A stretch of 64,000 nucleotides of DNA from Pseudomonas khavaziana. Lineage in GTDB: Bacteria > Pseudomonadota > Gammaproteobacteria > Pseudomonadales > Pseudomonadaceae. The DNA lies in assembly GCF_019145205.1 (NCBI RefSeq), contig NZ_JAHSTT010000002.1, positions 558,001 through 622,000 on the forward strand. The letters are read 5' to 3'. The notes under the pieces were generated by a model, which made no database searches, had not been told where the DNA came from, and saw nothing but the letters and a program-made list of their open reading frames with translations. Below, one piece after another: positions 41,206 through 52,564 of the stretch. A program made the position numbers and the translations under genes. Each line of letters opens with the position of its first letter. The first letter of the stretch is position 1.

Positions 41206-42909
41206 TTACTGCGCAGTCGGCCCCACTTCACGCAACGGCTTGCCACGCACCGGCGCATCGCCTGCCACGTAGTAGTCGGCGCTGCTGCGCGGCAGTGGCT
41301 TGCGGCCACGGATCTTGTCGGCGATTTTCTCGGCGATCATGATCGTCGGCGCGTTCAAGTTGCCAGTGGTGATGATCGGCATGATCGACGCATCCACCAC
41401 CCGCAGGCCCTGCATGCCATGCACGCGGCCTTCGCCATCCACCACGGCCATCTCGTCGGTGCCCATCTTGCACGAGCAGGACGGGTGGAACGCGGTTTCG
41501 GCGTGCTCGCGGATGAACTTGTCCAGTTGCTCATCGGTTTGCACTTCGATGCCCGGGCTGATTTCGCGGCCACGGTAGGGATCCAGCGCCGGCTGCTGCA
41601 TGATTTCACGGGTCAGGCGGATGCCGTCGCGGAATTCCTGCCAGTCCTGCTCGGTGGCCATGTAGTTGAAGAGGATGCTCGGGTAGTCCCTTGGGTTCTT
41701 CGACTTCAATTGCACGCGGCCACGGCTAGGCGAACGCATGGAGCCCATGTGTGCCTGGAAACCGTGCTCTTTCACACCGTTGCTGCCGTTGTAGTTAATC
41801 GCCACCGGGAGGAAGTGGTACTGGATGTTCGGCCATTCGAATTCCGGACGCGAACGGATAAAGCCCCCGGCTTCGAACTGGTTGCTGGCACCGATGCCGG
41901 TGCCGTTGAACAGCCATTCGGCACCAATCGCAGGCTGGTTGTACCAGAGCAATGATGGGTACAGCGACACCGGCTGGGTGCACGCATATTGCAGGTACAG
42001 CTCAAGGTGGTCCTGCAGGTTTTCGCCGACGCCTGGCAGGTCGTGGACCACCGGGATGTCGAGGCTTTCGAGCAGTTTGGCCGGGCCGACGCCGGAGCGT
42101 TGCAGCAGTTGCGGCGAAGCGATTGCGCCGCTGCACACCAGCACTTCTTTACGCGCGCGGGCTTCGACGCGCTCTTCGGCGGCGCCGATCAGATAGCGCA
42201 CGCCTACGGCTCGCTTGCCTTCGAACAACACTTTGTCGGTGAGGGCGTGGGTGACGATGGTCAGGGTCGAACGCTTTTTAGCCGTGTCCAGGTAACCGCG
42301 TGCGGTGCTGGCGCGACGGCCGTTCGGCGTGACGGTACGGTCCATCGGGCCGAAGCCTTCTTGCTGGTAACCGTTCAAGTCTTCGGTACGCGGGTAGCCG
42401 GCTTGTACGCCGGCTTCGACCATGGCGTGGAACAGCGGGTTGTTGCCCGCTTTCGGCGTGGTCACGCTGACCGGGCCTTCGCCACCGTGGTAGTCGTTGG
42501 GGCCGATGTCGCGGGTTTCGGCCTTGCGGAAATACGGCAGGCAGTCGAGGTAGGTCCAGTCTTCCAGGCCCGGCAGCTTCGCCCAGTTGTCGTAGTCCAT
42601 GGCGTTGCCACGGATGTAGCACATGCCGTTGATCAGCGACGAACCACCCAGGCCCTTGCCGCGGCCGCACTCCATCCGGCGACCGTCCATGTGTGGCTCT
42701 GGATCGGTTTCATAGGCCCAGTTGTAGCGGCGGCCCTGCAGCGGGAAGGCCAGGGCGGCTGGCATCTGGGTACGGAAGTCGAGGCGGTAGTCGGGGCCAC
42801 CGGCCTCCAGCAGCAAAACGGTGACACCTTCGTCTTCGGTCAGACGGGTCGCCAGGGTGTTACCGGCGGAGCCGGCACCCACAATGATGTAATCGTATTC
42901 TTGGGACAT
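41206..42909 (-). CDS. betA: Choline dehydrogenase
   Basis: FAD-linked GMC oxidoreductase that oxidises choline to betaine aldehyde at the membrane. The 567-residue product starts [20 protein letters not shown], has the GMC signatures [15 protein letters not shown] and [15 protein letters not shown], and the active-site His in [15 protein letters not shown] at 42918 is an alternative start. It is the last gene of betI-betB-betA. Confidence 0.97.
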   Translation of the reverse strand: MSQEYDYIIVGAGSAGNTLATRLTEDEGVTVLLLEAGGPDYRLDFRTQMPAALAFPLQGRRYNWAYETDPEPHMDGRRMECGRGKGLGGSSLINGMCYIRGNAMDYDNWAKLPGLEDWTYLDCLPYFRKAETRDIGPNDYHGGEGPVSVTTPKAGNNPLFHAMVEAGVQAGYPRTEDLNGYQQEGFGPMDRTVTPNGRRASTARGYLDTAKKRSTLTIVTHALTDKVLFEGKRAVGVRYLIGAAEERVEARARKEVLVCSGAIASPQLLQRSGVGPAKLLESLDIPVVHDLPGVGENLQDHLELYLQYACTQPVSLYPSLLWYNQPAIGAEWLFNGTGIGASNQFEAGGFIRSRPEFEWPNIQYHFLPVAINYNGSNGVKEHGFQAHMGSMRSPSRGRVQLKSKNPRDYPSILFNYMATEQDWQEFRDGIRLTREIMQQPALDPYRGREISPGIEVQTDEQLDKFIREHAETAFHPSCSCKMGTDEMAVVDGEGRVHGMQGLRVVDASIMPIITTGNLNAPTIMIAEKIADKIRGRKPLPRSSADYYVAGDAPVRGKPLREVGPTAQ

Positions 42910-42948
42910 TGGATGCACCCTCTTTGAAGTCTAGTCAGGTCAGGCCTC

Positions 42949-43019
42949 ATCGGGGGCAAGCCCCCTTCCACATTTGATCGGGTTCACACAGTCAAAGGTG
43001 GAAGGGGGTTTGGCCCGAT
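42949..43019. repeat. REP pair between betB and betA
   Basis: ATCGGGGGCAAGCCCCCTTCCACA and an inverted copy GGTGGAAGGGGGTTTGGCCCGAT, inside the bet operon. Confidence 0.85.
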
Positions 43020-43051
43020 GGCGGCCTTACAGGCAATACAAGGCTCGGCTC

Positions 43052-44524
43052 TTAGAACACCGAGGCGTAATCGCCCAGCTCAACCTGTACCGATTTGATG
43101 CGGGTGAAGTTGTTCAGCGAGCTGATGCCGTTCTCACGGCCCACACCGGATTGCTTGTAGCCACCGACCGGCATCTTGGCGTCGGACTCGCCCCAGGCGT
43201 TGATCCAGCAGATACCCGCTTCCAACTGATGAATCACGCGGTGGGCGCGGTTCAGGTCCTTGGTTACCAGGCCAGCAGCCAGGCCGAAGTCGGTGTCGTT
43301 GGCGCGGCGGATCACTTCTTCTTCAGTTTCATAGGTGAGGATGCTCATCACCGGGCCGAAGATTTCTTCACGGACGATGGTCATCTCGTCGGTGCAATCG
43401 GTGAACACGGTCGGGGCCACGAAGGCACCCTTGGCGAAATCGCCGTCGGTCAAGCGGTCGCCGCCGCACAGCAGGCGGGCGCCTTCTTCCTTACCTTTGG
43501 CGATATAGCCCAGCACGCTTTCCATGTGGGCGAAGCTGACCAGCGGGCCGAAGTTGGTGTTGTCGTCCTGCGGGTCACCCACACGGATGCGCGCAACGCG
43601 TTCAAGGATCTTGGCTTCAAACGCAGCCTGCAGGTGCTTGGGCACGAATACACGGGTGCCGTTGGTGCAGACCTGGCCGGAGCTGTAGAAGTTGGCCATC
43701 ATCGCGATGTCGGCGGCGCGATCCAGGTCGGCATCTTCGAACACGATCAGCGGCGACTTGCCGCCCAGTTCCATGGTCACTTCCTTGAGCGATGAGCTCG
43801 AAGCGCTGGCCATGACTTTCTTGCCGGTGTCGGTGCCGCCGGTGAACGAGACTTTCTCGATGCGCGGGTGCTCGGTCAGCCAGGTGCCGACTTCACGACC
43901 GCTGCCGGTCAAGACGTTGAACACGCCCGCTGGAACGCCGGCTTCGGTGTAGATCTCGGCCAGTTTCAGGGTGGTCAGCGAAGTGACTTCGCTTGGCTTG
44001 AAGATCATCGCGTTACCGGCCGCCAGGGCCGGGGCGGACTTCCACAGGGCGATCTGGATCGGGTAGTTCCATGCGCCGATACCGGCCACTACGCCCAGCG
44101 GCTCGCGGCGGGTGTAGACGAACGAGGTGTCACGCAGCGGGATCTGCTCGCCTTCGATGGCAGGCACCAGGCCGGCGTAGTATTCCAGCACGTCGGCGCC
44201 GGTGACGATGTCGACGTACTTGGTTTCGGAGAAGGCTTTACCGGTGTCCAGGGTTTCCAGGGCGGCCAGTTCATCGTTGCGCTCGCGCAGGATGTCGACA
44301 GCACGACGCAGGATGCGCGAACGCTCCATGGCGGTCATGGCAGCCCAGACCTTCTGGCCTTTTTCAGCGCTGACCACGGCACGCTCGACGTCTTCTTTCG
44401 TGGCGCGTTGCACTTGGGCGAGAACTTCACCGTTAGCCGGGTTGATGGCTTCGAAGGTGGCATCGCTGCCAGCGTCGCTGTAGCCGCCGTCAATGTAGAG
44501 TTTTTGCAGGTCGAAACGGGCCAT
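43052..44524 (-). CDS. betB: Betaine aldehyde dehydrogenase
   Basis: NAD(P)-dependent oxidation of betaine aldehyde to glycine betaine. The 490-residue product has [20 protein letters not shown] with the catalytic Glu, [12 protein letters not shown] with the catalytic Cys, and the cofactor site [12 protein letters not shown]. It follows betI in the operon. Confidence 0.97.
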   Translation of the reverse strand: MARFDLQKLYIDGGYSDAGSDATFEAINPANGEVLAQVQRATKEDVERAVVSAEKGQKVWAAMTAMERSRILRRAVDILRERNDELAALETLDTGKAFSETKYVDIVTGADVLEYYAGLVPAIEGEQIPLRDTSFVYTRREPLGVVAGIGAWNYPIQIALWKSAPALAAGNAMIFKPSEVTSLTTLKLAEIYTEAGVPAGVFNVLTGSGREVGTWLTEHPRIEKVSFTGGTDTGKKVMASASSSSLKEVTMELGGKSPLIVFEDADLDRAADIAMMANFYSSGQVCTNGTRVFVPKHLQAAFEAKILERVARIRVGDPQDDNTNFGPLVSFAHMESVLGYIAKGKEEGARLLCGGDRLTDGDFAKGAFVAPTVFTDCTDEMTIVREEIFGPVMSILTYETEEEVIRRANDTDFGLAAGLVTKDLNRAHRVIHQLEAGICWINAWGESDAKMPVGGYKQSGVGRENGISSLNNFTRIKSVQVELGDYASVF

Positions 44525-44634
44525 AAAGTCCTCGCAAGTGCATAAGTGGTTGGCGTTACCCGCCGATCAGTGGGCCATGGGGTTGTGGCAACACTGAGCG
44601 GCGGACGTTCAGGGGTTGAGCGTTTATAAGTGCT

Positions 44635-45228
44635 CTAACTCACCTGCTTGGCCAATTGGAAATCCATGTATTCGTAAGCGATCCGTTGCGCCTGCTCCGT
44701 GTCGAAAGCGTCTCCCGACAGGGCGCCGCGCAACCACAAACCGTCGATCAACGCCGCCAGGCCGCGGGCTGCGCTGCGAGCCTCGGACAACGGCATCGCA
44801 CGGCGGAACTGGCAGCACAGGTTGGAATACAGGCGGTGATCGTTGATCCGCTGCAACCTGTGCAATGACGGGTGATGCATGCTGGTGGCCCAGAAGGCCA
44901 GCCAGGTTTTCATTGCCGGGCCGTTGACCTGGCTGGCGTCGAAGTTGCCTTCGATGATCACCTGAAGGTGTGCCCGTGGGCTGTCATCCTTCAAGGCGCG
45001 CCTGCGTTCCTGGACGTTCTCGATCAGCGCATTCATCAGGTAGCGCATGGTCGCTGCGATCAGGCCGTTCTTGTCCTGAAAGTAGTGACTGATGATGCCG
45101 TTCGAGACGCCGGCCAGACGCGCAATCAGCGCAATGCTGGCATCTCCCATCCCGACCTGATCGATGGCCGTCAAGGTGGCTTCGATCAATTGCTGGCGGC
45201 GTATGGGTTGCATACCGACCTTGGGCAT
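44635..45228 (-). CDS. betI: Choline-responsive repressor BetI
   Basis: TetR-family repressor of the choline oxidation genes, released by choline. The 197-residue product starts [19 protein letters not shown]; its helix-turn-helix ([22 protein letters not shown]) is typical of BetI. It is the first gene of the betIBA operon. A perfect 20-base palindrome lies 71 bases upstream. Confidence 0.95.
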   Translation of the reverse strand: MPKVGMQPIRRQQLIEATLTAIDQVGMGDASIALIARLAGVSNGIISHYFQDKNGLIAATMRYLMNALIENVQERRRALKDDSPRAHLQVIIEGNFDASQVNGPAMKTWLAFWATSMHHPSLHRLQRINDHRLYSNLCCQFRRAMPLSEARSAARGLAALIDGLWLRGALSGDAFDTEQAQRIAYEYMDFQLAKQVS

Positions 45229-45298
45229 GTAGCACCTCTCCTTAGGCCTGCCGATGGGCGAAGAACGTCCGTCGGCTTGAGGGCCAGTCTATTTTGTT

Positions 45299-45318
45299 TT
45301 GATTGAACGTTCAATCAA
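45299..45318. promoter_or_regulatory. BetI operator
   Basis: TTGATTGAACGTTCAATCAA is a perfect 20-base palindrome in the 331-base space between the divergent betI and betT genes. Position and the ATTGAAC half-site suit the TetR-type repressor BetI, which would control both directions. I see no gene in the rest of the interval. Confidence 0.85.
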
Positions 45319-45559
45319 CAAAGAATAAGATCTGCGACAAATGGTCGCTACCTACAGATGTTTCCTACCTGCTGGCCGCAACCGCTGACACCTGCAAAAC
45401 CCTTGAAACAGGCCATACCAGAGCCTGATCACCGCTTCGGCGGGCTCAAGAATTTCGGGGTGTCTTTATAACACCCGTCCGTCGACTGCCGAAAAATCGA
45501 TGTCCCGGGATAACCGCTGCCTTGTGTTTCTCTCTCGCACTGCCTGGAGCATCTGCGCC

Positions 45560-47551
45560 ATGAGTTCTGCCTCTCTTATAAAGACCCCGCCGGAAAAGGT
45601 CCGGGTCAACGGTTGGGTGTTCTACACCTCCACCGCGCTGATTCTGTTGTTGACCGCCATCCTGATCATCGCCCCGCAGGAGGCCGGGCGCATGCTCGGC
45701 GTCGCCCAGGCCTGGCTTTCCAAAAGCTTTGGCTGGTACTACATGGTGGTCATCGCCGCCTACCTGGTGTTTGTGGTCGGCCTGGCGTTTTCGTCCTACG
45801 GAAAATTGAAACTGGGTAGTAAAGACGACACCCCGGACTTCAGTTACGGCGCCTGGGCCGGCATGTTGTTCTCGTCGGGCATCGGTATTTCGCTGTTGTA
45901 TTTCGGTGCGTCCGAGCCGTTGGACCATTACTTCAACCCGCCCGAGGGCGCTGCGGCCAGTAATGGTGCGGCCCGCCAGGCGCTGCAACTGACCTTCCTG
46001 CACTGGGGCCTGCACGGCTGGGCGATCTATGCACTGGTCGGCCTGGCTGTTGCGTACTTTGCCTACCGTCACAATCAGCCGCTGGCCTTGCGTTCGGCGC
46101 TGTACCCACTGATGGGCGAGCGTTGGGTCAAGGGCGCGGCGGGCCACGCGGTAGACGGTTTCGGCATGTTCGTGACCCTGCTGGGCCTGGTGACCAACCT
46201 GGGGATCGGCTCGATGCAGGTGTCGTCGGGGCTGGAAAACCTGTTCGGCATGGAGCACAGCAACACCAACCTGTTGATCGTGATCATCGTAATGAGCACC
46301 GTGGCGACCATCGCCGCTGTGTCGGGTGTGGAAAACGGCATTCGCCGTCTGTCCAACCTGAATATCGTGCTGTTCAGCGGCTTGCTGATCTTTGTGCTGC
46401 TGTTCGGCCCGACCCTGCACCTGCTCAACGGCCTGGTGCAGAACACCGGTGATTACCTCAACGGCATCATCCTGAAAACCTTCGACCTCTATGTGTATGA
46501 AGGCGACGGTGCCAAGACCGAACGCTGGATGGGCCTGTGGACCCTGTTCTACTGGGCCTGGTGGATTTCCTGGGCGCCATTCGTGGGCATGTTCATCGCA
46601 CGTATTTCCCGGGGTCGTACCGTGCGTGAGCTGGTGGCCGGCGTGTTGCTGATCCCGCTGGGCTTCACCTTGGCGTGGTTGTCGATCTTCGGTAACTCGG
46701 CCCTGGATCTGGTGTTGAACCATGGTGCCGTGGAGTTGGGCAAGACGGCGCTGGAACAGCCCTCCATGGCCATCTACCAACTGCTTGAGCATTACCCGGC
46801 GTCGAAAGTCGTCATCGGCGTGTCGATTTTCGTGGGCTTCGTGCTGTTCCTGACCCCGGCGGACTCCGGCGCGGTGATGATGGCTAACCTGTCCTGCAAA
46901 GGCGGCAATGTGGATGAAGATGCGCCGCACTGGTTGCGAATCTTCTGGTCGGTGGTGATCACCCTGGTGACCATCGGCCTGCTGTTTGCCGGTAACTTCG
47001 AAGCCATGCAAACCATGGTCGTGCTGGCGGGGCTGCCGTTTTCGGTGGTGCTGATCCTGTTTATGTTCGGCTTGCACAAGGCCATGCGCCAGGATGTGGC
47101 CATCGAACAGGAGCAGGCGCAATTGGCTGAGCGCGGGCGTCGTGGTTTCAGCGAGCGTCTGACAGCCCTGGACCTGCAACCGAGCCAGGCCACCGTGCAA
47201 CGTTTTATGGACAAGCACGTAACGCCAGCGCTTGAAGAAGCGGCGCTTGCGCTGCGTGATCAAGGGTTGGAAGTGCAGACGCTGTTGGGCAAATCCAAGC
47301 GCTGTATCGGCGTACGCATCGAGATGCAAGAGGGCAACCCGTTTGTCTATGAAGTGAGCCTGGATGCTTACTCGTCGGCGCCCAACGACTTGCCCGAAGA
47401 AGAACGCACCCGCTACTACCGTGCCGAGGTGTACCTGCATAACGGGCCGCAGGAATATGACCTGATGGGCTTCACCCAGGAGCAAATTACCCGGGATGTG
47501 CTCGATCAGTTCGAAAGCCATCGGCAGCTCCTTGGCCGTGTCTATAGCTGA
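45560..47551 (+). CDS. betT: Choline BCCT transporter
   Basis: High-affinity secondary choline uptake system. The 663-residue inner-membrane protein has twelve hydrophobic segments, the family runs YGAWAGMLFSSGIGISLLYFG and FYWAWWISWAPFVGMFIARIS, and a soluble C-terminal tail of about 150 residues. Long tails in BetT proteins govern osmotic response. I start at the ATG at 45560; an upstream ATG at 45500 is less likely. It is divergent from betIBA. Confidence 0.95.
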   Translation: MSSASLIKTPPEKVRVNGWVFYTSTALILLLTAILIIAPQEAGRMLGVAQAWLSKSFGWYYMVVIAAYLVFVVGLAFSSYGKLKLGSKDDTPDFSYGAWAGMLFSSGIGISLLYFGASEPLDHYFNPPEGAAASNGAARQALQLTFLHWGLHGWAIYALVGLAVAYFAYRHNQPLALRSALYPLMGERWVKGAAGHAVDGFGMFVTLLGLVTNLGIGSMQVSSGLENLFGMEHSNTNLLIVIIVMSTVATIAAVSGVENGIRRLSNLNIVLFSGLLIFVLLFGPTLHLLNGLVQNTGDYLNGIILKTFDLYVYEGDGAKTERWMGLWTLFYWAWWISWAPFVGMFIARISRGRTVRELVAGVLLIPLGFTLAWLSIFGNSALDLVLNHGAVELGKTALEQPSMAIYQLLEHYPASKVVIGVSIFVGFVLFLTPADSGAVMMANLSCKGGNVDEDAPHWLRIFWSVVITLVTIGLLFAGNFEAMQTMVVLAGLPFSVVLILFMFGLHKAMRQDVAIEQEQAQLAERGRRGFSERLTALDLQPSQATVQRFMDKHVTPALEEAALALRDQGLEVQTLLGKSKRCIGVRIEMQEGNPFVYEVSLDAYSSAPNDLPEEERTRYYRAEVYLHNGPQEYDLMGFTQEQITRDVLDQFESHRQLLGRVYS

Positions 47552-47613
47552 TAGTCGAAGCCTGGTGGTGTCCTCACTGACACCACCTGCTCTGTGTTGA
47601 AATAGAGATTAAA

Positions 47614-47701
47614 TGTGGGAGGGGGCTTGCTCCCGATAGCGGTGTCTCAGTAGCAGATGTACTGACTGACACACTGCATCGGGAGCAAGCCCCCTCCCAC
47701 A
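47614..47701. repeat. REP pair
   Basis: TGTGGGAGGGGGCTTGCTCC and its inverted copy, between the convergent betT and cbcV genes. Confidence 0.9.
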
Positions 47702-47737
47702 TTGACCCAGTTGCTACAGTTGGTTTTTGAGTGTCTG

Positions 47738-48916
47738 TCAGCCCAGATTCTTGCCTAGCAGGGCATGGTAAAGCTCACTGTCGCCCAGGATCCCCACCAC
47801 CTTGTTGTTGTCATGCAGCACTAGCTTGTTCCCCGTTTGATACCGGATCTGCAACGCATCGCGCATGCCGATATTGGAGTCCACCAGGGTTGGGACCCGA
47901 CCCAAATCCTCCACCGCTTGCCCTGGTGCCCAGTTCTGCAAATTCATCACCACGCCGTTCTGGCGTGCGCCCTGGATGGTGTTGCCTTCAGCCAGGTCCA
48001 GCCATGAGTCGCCGCCCGGATCCAGGCACACCGAACCATTGACCCGCGTGCAGTTATCCAGCGTGCGCATCAGGCTGCGCCCGCACAGTACGTTCAGCGG
48101 GTTGGTGTGGGCGACGAAGGTGCGCACATAGTCGTCCGCCGGGTTCAGCACGATTTCTTCCGGCACGCTGTACTGGATGATCTTGCCGTCTTTCATGATC
48201 GCGATTCGGCTGCCGAGCTTGAGCGCCTCATCGAGATCGTGGCTGACGAACACAATGGTCTTGCTCAGCTTGCGTTGCAGTTCCAGCAGTTCATCTTGCA
48301 GGCCCTGGCGAATCAGTGGGTCGAGGGCCGAGAAGGGTTCGTCCATCAGCAGGATATCGGCGTCCATCGCCAACGCGCGGGCCAGGCCGACACGCTGCTG
48401 CATGCCGCCGGACAGCTCATCGGGCTTCTTGTTGCGCCATTGGCTCAAGCCCACCAGTTCGAGCTTTTCATCCACCAGGGTGCGCCGTTCTTTTTCCGGG
48501 CGACCCTGCATTTCCAGGCCGAAGCTGATGTTCTCGCGTACCGTCAGCCAGGGCATCAGGGCAAACTTCTGGAAGACCATGGCGATGCGCTTGGTGCGCA
48601 TCATTTTCAGCTCGGCGGGGGTGCAAGAGGCGATGTCTATCTGGCGCCCTTCATGCTCCACAAACAGTTGGCCACGGCTCACGGTGTTGAGGCCGTTGAT
48701 GCAGCGCAACAGGCTCGACTTGCCGGAGCCCGACAGGCCCATCAGCACACAGATCTCGCCTTTCTCGATATCCAGGCTGGCGTTTTCGACGCCGACGATC
48801 TGCCCGGTCTTTTTCAGGATTTCGTTACGGCTCATGCCCTGGTCCAGCAGCTTGAGCGCCTCGCGCGGGTCTTTGGAGAAGATCACGTCGACTTTGTCGA
48901 ATCGGATAATGCTCAT
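47738..48916 (-). CDS. cbcV: Choline ABC transporter ATPase CbcV
   Basis: A 392-residue ATPase of the glycine betaine/choline importer group. It has MGLSGSGKSSLLRC (Walker A), ELSGGMQQRVGLARAL (signature), LLMDEPFSALDP (Walker B), and a C-terminal CBS-type region that may sense ionic strength. Its start overlaps the cbcW stop by four bases (ATGA), so the two are co-translated. The betT-cbcV neighbourhood matches cbcXWV of P. aeruginosa. Confidence 0.94.
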   Translation of the reverse strand: MSIIRFDKVDVIFSKDPREALKLLDQGMSRNEILKKTGQIVGVENASLDIEKGEICVLMGLSGSGKSSLLRCINGLNTVSRGQLFVEHEGRQIDIASCTPAELKMMRTKRIAMVFQKFALMPWLTVRENISFGLEMQGRPEKERRTLVDEKLELVGLSQWRNKKPDELSGGMQQRVGLARALAMDADILLMDEPFSALDPLIRQGLQDELLELQRKLSKTIVFVSHDLDEALKLGSRIAIMKDGKIIQYSVPEEIVLNPADDYVRTFVAHTNPLNVLCGRSLMRTLDNCTRVNGSVCLDPGGDSWLDLAEGNTIQGARQNGVVMNLQNWAPGQAVEDLGRVPTLVDSNIGMRDALQIRYQTGNKLVLHDNNKVVGILGDSELYHALLGKNLG

Positions 48917-49758
48917 GCATCACCCCCTACTTTAGCGTCGGGTTGTTTGCAGATACGGTCGAGCATGATGGCGAGCAGCACGATGGCCAGGCCTGCCTCA
49001 AAGCCCAAGGCGATATCGGCCGTGTTGAGTGCGTTGACCACCGGCTTGCCGAGGCCGTCGGCACCCACCAGTGCGGCAATCACCACCATCGACAACGACA
49101 GCATGATGCATTGGGTAATACCGGCGGCGATGCTCGGCATGGCGTGGGGCAGTTCAATGCGCGAGAGCAACTGGCGGCGCGAGCAGCCGAAGGCCTTGCC
49201 GGCGTCCATCAGCTCTTGCGGCACATCGCGGATACCCAGGTAGGTCAGGCGGATCGGCGCGGCGATCGCGAACACCACCGTGGAAATCAGCCCAGGCACC
49301 ACACCCAGCCCGAAGAGGGTCAGGGTAGGGATGAGGTAGACGAAGGTCGGTACGGTTTGCATCAGATCGAGTACCGGCCGCATCATGGTGTAGAACATCG
49401 GCTTGTGCGCGGCAACAATGCCCAGCGGTACGCCGATGACCACGCAGACCAGGGTGGCGAACAGCACCTGTGCCAGGGTTTCCATGGTTTCCTGCCAGTA
49501 CCCCAGGTTCAGGATCAGCAGGAAGGAGGCGATGACAAAGACCGTCAGGCCCCATTTACGTTGGATAAAGTGAGCCAGCAGCGCAATCAGACCGATCAAT
49601 GCCAGTGGATTGAACCAGGTCAGCGCAAACGTCACGCCGTGGATCATCGTTTCCAGTGTCGATGCGATTGCGTCGAAGTAGTTGGCACCGTTTTGGGTCA
49701 ACCAATCGACGAAGGCAGCGATGTACTGGCCTAGTGGGATTTTCTGTTCAGTCAGCAT
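48913..49758 (-). CDS. cbcW: Choline ABC transporter permease CbcW
   Basis: A 281-residue inner-membrane permease with about six hydrophobic segments. GVPLGIVAAHKPMFYTMMRP and LTYLGIRDVPQELMDAGKAFG hold the EAA-like loop that docks the ATPase. The ATG at 49758 fits the family length; the ATG at 49776 is an alternative, and neither has a strong ribosome site. It sits between cbcX and cbcV. Confidence 0.92.
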   Translation of the reverse strand: MLTEQKIPLGQYIAAFVDWLTQNGANYFDAIASTLETMIHGVTFALTWFNPLALIGLIALLAHFIQRKWGLTVFVIASFLLILNLGYWQETMETLAQVLFATLVCVVIGVPLGIVAAHKPMFYTMMRPVLDLMQTVPTFVYLIPTLTLFGLGVVPGLISTVVFAIAAPIRLTYLGIRDVPQELMDAGKAFGCSRRQLLSRIELPHAMPSIAAGITQCIMLSLSMVVIAALVGADGLGKPVVNALNTADIALGFEAGLAIVLLAIMLDRICKQPDAKVGGDA

Positions 49759-49826
49759 GGTAGTGAATGTCCACATGCGAAGGGAAAACATCCCGGACCA
49801 GCGCACCGGCCCGGGGTCAGCGGGTG

Positions 49827-50774
49827 CTATTTGGCGAGGTAAGCTTTAACGGCGTCGAGCCCTGGTTTGCCATCAACGGTGGTGACACCGGCGAGCCAGG
49901 TGTCGAGCACTTGCGGGTTCTTCTGCAGCCAGGCCTTGGCGGCGGCGTCTGCCTTCATCTTGTCGTCCAGGACGTTACCCATCAGGGTGCTTTCCATGTC
50001 CAGCGTGAACACCAGGTTTTTCAGCAACTGGCCGACGTTGCTGCATTCCTGGGTGTAGCCCTTGCGCGTATTGGTGTAGATGGTGGCCTGGCCGTAGTTG
50101 GGGCCGAACGAGTCGTCCCCTCCGGTCAGGTACTTCATCTTGAAGCGCGTGTTCATCGGGTGCGGTTCCCAGCCGAGGAACACGATGGCCTGGTTGCGCT
50201 TGGAGGCGCGTTCGACCTGGGAAAGCATGCCGGCTTCGCTGGACTCGACCACTTTGAACCCTGCGGTCTTGAGACCGAAGGCGTCTTTGTCGATCAGGGT
50301 CTGGATTGTGCGGTTGCCGTCGTTACCCGGCTCGATGCCATAGATCTTGCCGCCCAGCTCGTTCTTGAATTTGACAATATCGGCGAAGTCTTTCAGGCCT
50401 TTGTCGTACAGCGCCTCGGGCACCGCCAGGGTGTACTTGGCGTTCTCCAGATTGGCGCGTACGGTTTCCACGGTGCCGGCATCACGGTACTGCTTGATGT
50501 CGTTTTCCATGGTCGGCATCCAGTTGCCGAGGAAAATGTCCATGTTCTTGCCGTCAGCCAGGGACTTGTAGGTCACCGGTACCGAAATCATCGTGGTGCG
50601 CGGCTTGTAGCCCAGGCCCTTGAGGATTTCGCTGGTGGTCGCGGTAGTGACGGTGATGTCGGTCCAGCCGACATCGGAGAAGTTGACGGTCTTGCACTGT
50701 TCCGGTTCTGCAGCGTGTGCCAGGGCTGGCAGACTCAACATGGCGGCCAACAACAACGAGGGTGAAGCTTTCAT
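49827..50774 (-). CDS. cbcX: Choline-binding periplasmic protein CbcX
   Basis: A 315-residue binding protein of the OpuAC/ProX type, with a signal peptide ending LPALAHA before AEPEQC. NFSDVGWTDITVTTATTSEI and VFLGWEPHPMNTRF are characteristic; tryptophans in such loops form the cage for the quaternary amine. AGGAGAG precedes the ATG at 50774. It is the first gene of cbcXWV. Confidence 0.94.
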   Translation of the reverse strand: MKASPSLLLAAMLSLPALAHAAEPEQCKTVNFSDVGWTDITVTTATTSEILKGLGYKPRTTMISVPVTYKSLADGKNMDIFLGNWMPTMENDIKQYRDAGTVETVRANLENAKYTLAVPEALYDKGLKDFADIVKFKNELGGKIYGIEPGNDGNRTIQTLIDKDAFGLKTAGFKVVESSEAGMLSQVERASKRNQAIVFLGWEPHPMNTRFKMKYLTGGDDSFGPNYGQATIYTNTRKGYTQECSNVGQLLKNLVFTLDMESTLMGNVLDDKMKADAAAKAWLQKNPQVLDTWLAGVTTVDGKPGLDAVKAYLAK

Positions 50775-51187
50775 AGGGCTCTCCTGTGTTTTTTCTGGCG
50801 GCGTAGGCCGCACTTTATAAGTGTTGCGGTTGGAGCGTGCGACAACAGCTCTGGCACGGTGCCTTGCAAACGAGTCGTAACTGATCATGTACCAGTGAAA
50901 ATCTGACGCCTACAGGGGGCGTCGTATCCAGTACAGGGAGGGTCGCATCCAGTACCGATGACGTCGTTTACAGGTTTTTCCGAAGGTAAAACTGCTGTTT
51001 TCATCCCTCTGCACCGCAAAAAACGGCCAAAACAGGCGATCACACGCGAGCGACGCTGGTGAGCATGGATGCGTCGGTGTGAGACGCCGTGAGCGGCAAT
51101 AAAAGCTTGATGATGCCGCCATCTGGGCGATCTGAGCGTAGCACCTCGTTCAAGCCCGGCCCGTGCTTATCGAGGAGTTATACGTTA
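50775..51187. other. Divergent control region of cbcXWV and the serine dehydratase gene
   Basis: These 413 bases contain no gene. They hold a direct repeat at 50,921-50,955 and a sequence resembling a sigma-54 promoter with wrong spacing near 50,852. Confidence 0.7.
50921..50955. promoter_or_regulatory. Direct repeat with 21-base period, candidate GbdR site
   Basis: GTCGTATCCAGTAC and GTCGCATCCAGTAC start exactly 21 bases apart, two helical turns, as AraC-family proteins require. The site lies between cbcX and the serine dehydratase gene, both known GbdR targets in P. aeruginosa. Assignment to GbdR is inference. Confidence 0.65.
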
Positions 51188-52564
51188 ATGGCTATCAGCG
51201 TTTTCGACCTGTTCAAGATCGGCATCGGGCCATCGAGTTCTCATACCGTCGGCCCCATGCGCGCCGCGGCGCTGTTCGTCCAGGCATTGCGTGAACGTGA
51301 CTTGCTGGAACAGGTGCGGCGTGTCGAGGTTCAGCTCTACGGCTCGCTGTCGGCCACCGGCATCGGCCATGGCAGCGACACCGCCACCATCATGGGCCTG
51401 ATGGGCGAGTGGCCCGATGCGATCGACCCATCGCAGATCGGCGTGCGCATCCACACTTTGCGCGAAACCGACACTCTACTGCTCGACGGCCGCCTGCCGG
51501 TGCCTTTTGTATGGGCGCGGGACATGCGCCTGCTCGACGAAAACCTGCCATTCCATCCCAATGCCATGACCCTGGTGGTATGGGGCGATGACGGCGAACT
51601 GCACCGTGATACCTACTATTCGGTCGGCGGTGGGTTTGTGGTGGATGAGGCCCAGGCCCAGAGCGGGGTGGCGGACATGGATCGCACTGAACTGCCCTAC
51701 GATTTCTCCAGCGCAGTGGAGCTGTTGCAGCTGTGCAAGACCCATAACCTGCGCGTCGCCGAGCTGATGCTGGCGAATGAAAAAACCTGGCGTTCCGAAG
51801 AGGAAATCCGCAGTGGCCTGATGAAGCTCTGGCGCGCCATGCAGGATTGCGTGGAGCAGGGCCTCAAGCACGAAGGCATCCTCCCCGGCGGCTTGAACGT
51901 GCGCCGCCGCGCGGCCAAGTTGCACCGCAGCTTGCAGGAACTGGGCAAACCCAATGTGATCGGCTCGACCCTGAGCGCCATGGAATGGGTGAACCTGTTC
52001 GCCCTGGCGGTCAACGAAGAGAACGCTGCCGGCGGGCGCATGGTCACGGCACCGACTAATGGCGCGGCGGGGATCATTCCGGCGGTGCTGCACTACTTCA
52101 TGAAATTCAGTGAGGAAGTCACCGAAGCCAACGTGGTCGACTATATGCTCGGCGCGGCGGCGGTGGGCATTCTATGCAAGAAGAACGCCTCGATCTCCGG
52201 TGCTGAAGTCGGCTGTCAGGGCGAGGTCGGTTCCGCCTGTGCCATGGCTGCGGCCGGCTTGGCCGAGATTCTCGGCGCCACACCTGAGCAGGTGTGCAAC
52301 GCCGCTGAAATCGGCCTGGAACACAACCTCGGCCTGACCTGCGACCCGGTGGGCGGGCTGGTGCAGGTACCGTGCATCGAGCGTAATGCGATTGCGGCGG
52401 TCAAGGCGATCAACGCGGCGCAAATGGCCCTGCGTGGCGATGGCCAGCACTTTATTTCCCTGGACCGGGTGATCCGCACCATGCGCGATACCGGCGCGGA
52501 TATGCATGACAAGTACAAAGAGACCTCGCGGGGTGGGTTGGCGGTGAGTGCTGTTGAGTGCTGA
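51188..52564 (+). CDS. sdaB: L-serine ammonia-lyase (iron-sulphur type)
   Basis: Converts L-serine to pyruvate and ammonia with a [4Fe-4S] cluster. The 458-residue single-chain enzyme starts [20 protein letters not shown] (substrate-binding run), and has cysteines in [20 protein letters not shown] and [14 protein letters not shown] that bind the cluster. CGAGGAG precedes the ATG at 51188. Beside gbdR and cbcX it would use the serine formed from the glycine left after betaine demethylation. Confidence 0.95.
   Translation: MAISVFDLFKIGIGPSSSHTVGPMRAAALFVQALRERDLLEQVRRVEVQLYGSLSATGIGHGSDTATIMGLMGEWPDAIDPSQIGVRIHTLRETDTLLLDGRLPVPFVWARDMRLLDENLPFHPNAMTLVVWGDDGELHRDTYYSVGGGFVVDEAQAQSGVADMDRTELPYDFSSAVELLQLCKTHNLRVAELMLANEKTWRSEEEIRSGLMKLWRAMQDCVEQGLKHEGILPGGLNVRRRAAKLHRSLQELGKPNVIGSTLSAMEWVNLFALAVNEENAAGGRMVTAPTNGAAGIIPAVLHYFMKFSEEVTEANVVDYMLGAAAVGILCKKNASISGAEVGCQGEVGSACAMAAAGLAEILGATPEQVCNAAEIGLEHNLGLTCDPVGGLVQVPCIERNAIAAVKAINAAQMALRGDGQHFISLDRVIRTMRDTGADMHDKYKETSRGGLAVSAVEC

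Noticed and set aside
45446..47521. 691-codon minus-strand frame opposite betT
   Set aside because: Antisense shadow of a clear BCCT transporter, extremely rich in Gln, His, Arg and Gly.
50851..50870. TGGCAC...CTTGCA upstream of cbcX resembling a sigma-54 promoter
   Set aside because: There are 11 bases between GG and GC instead of the required 10, a spacing that abolishes sigma-54 recognition.
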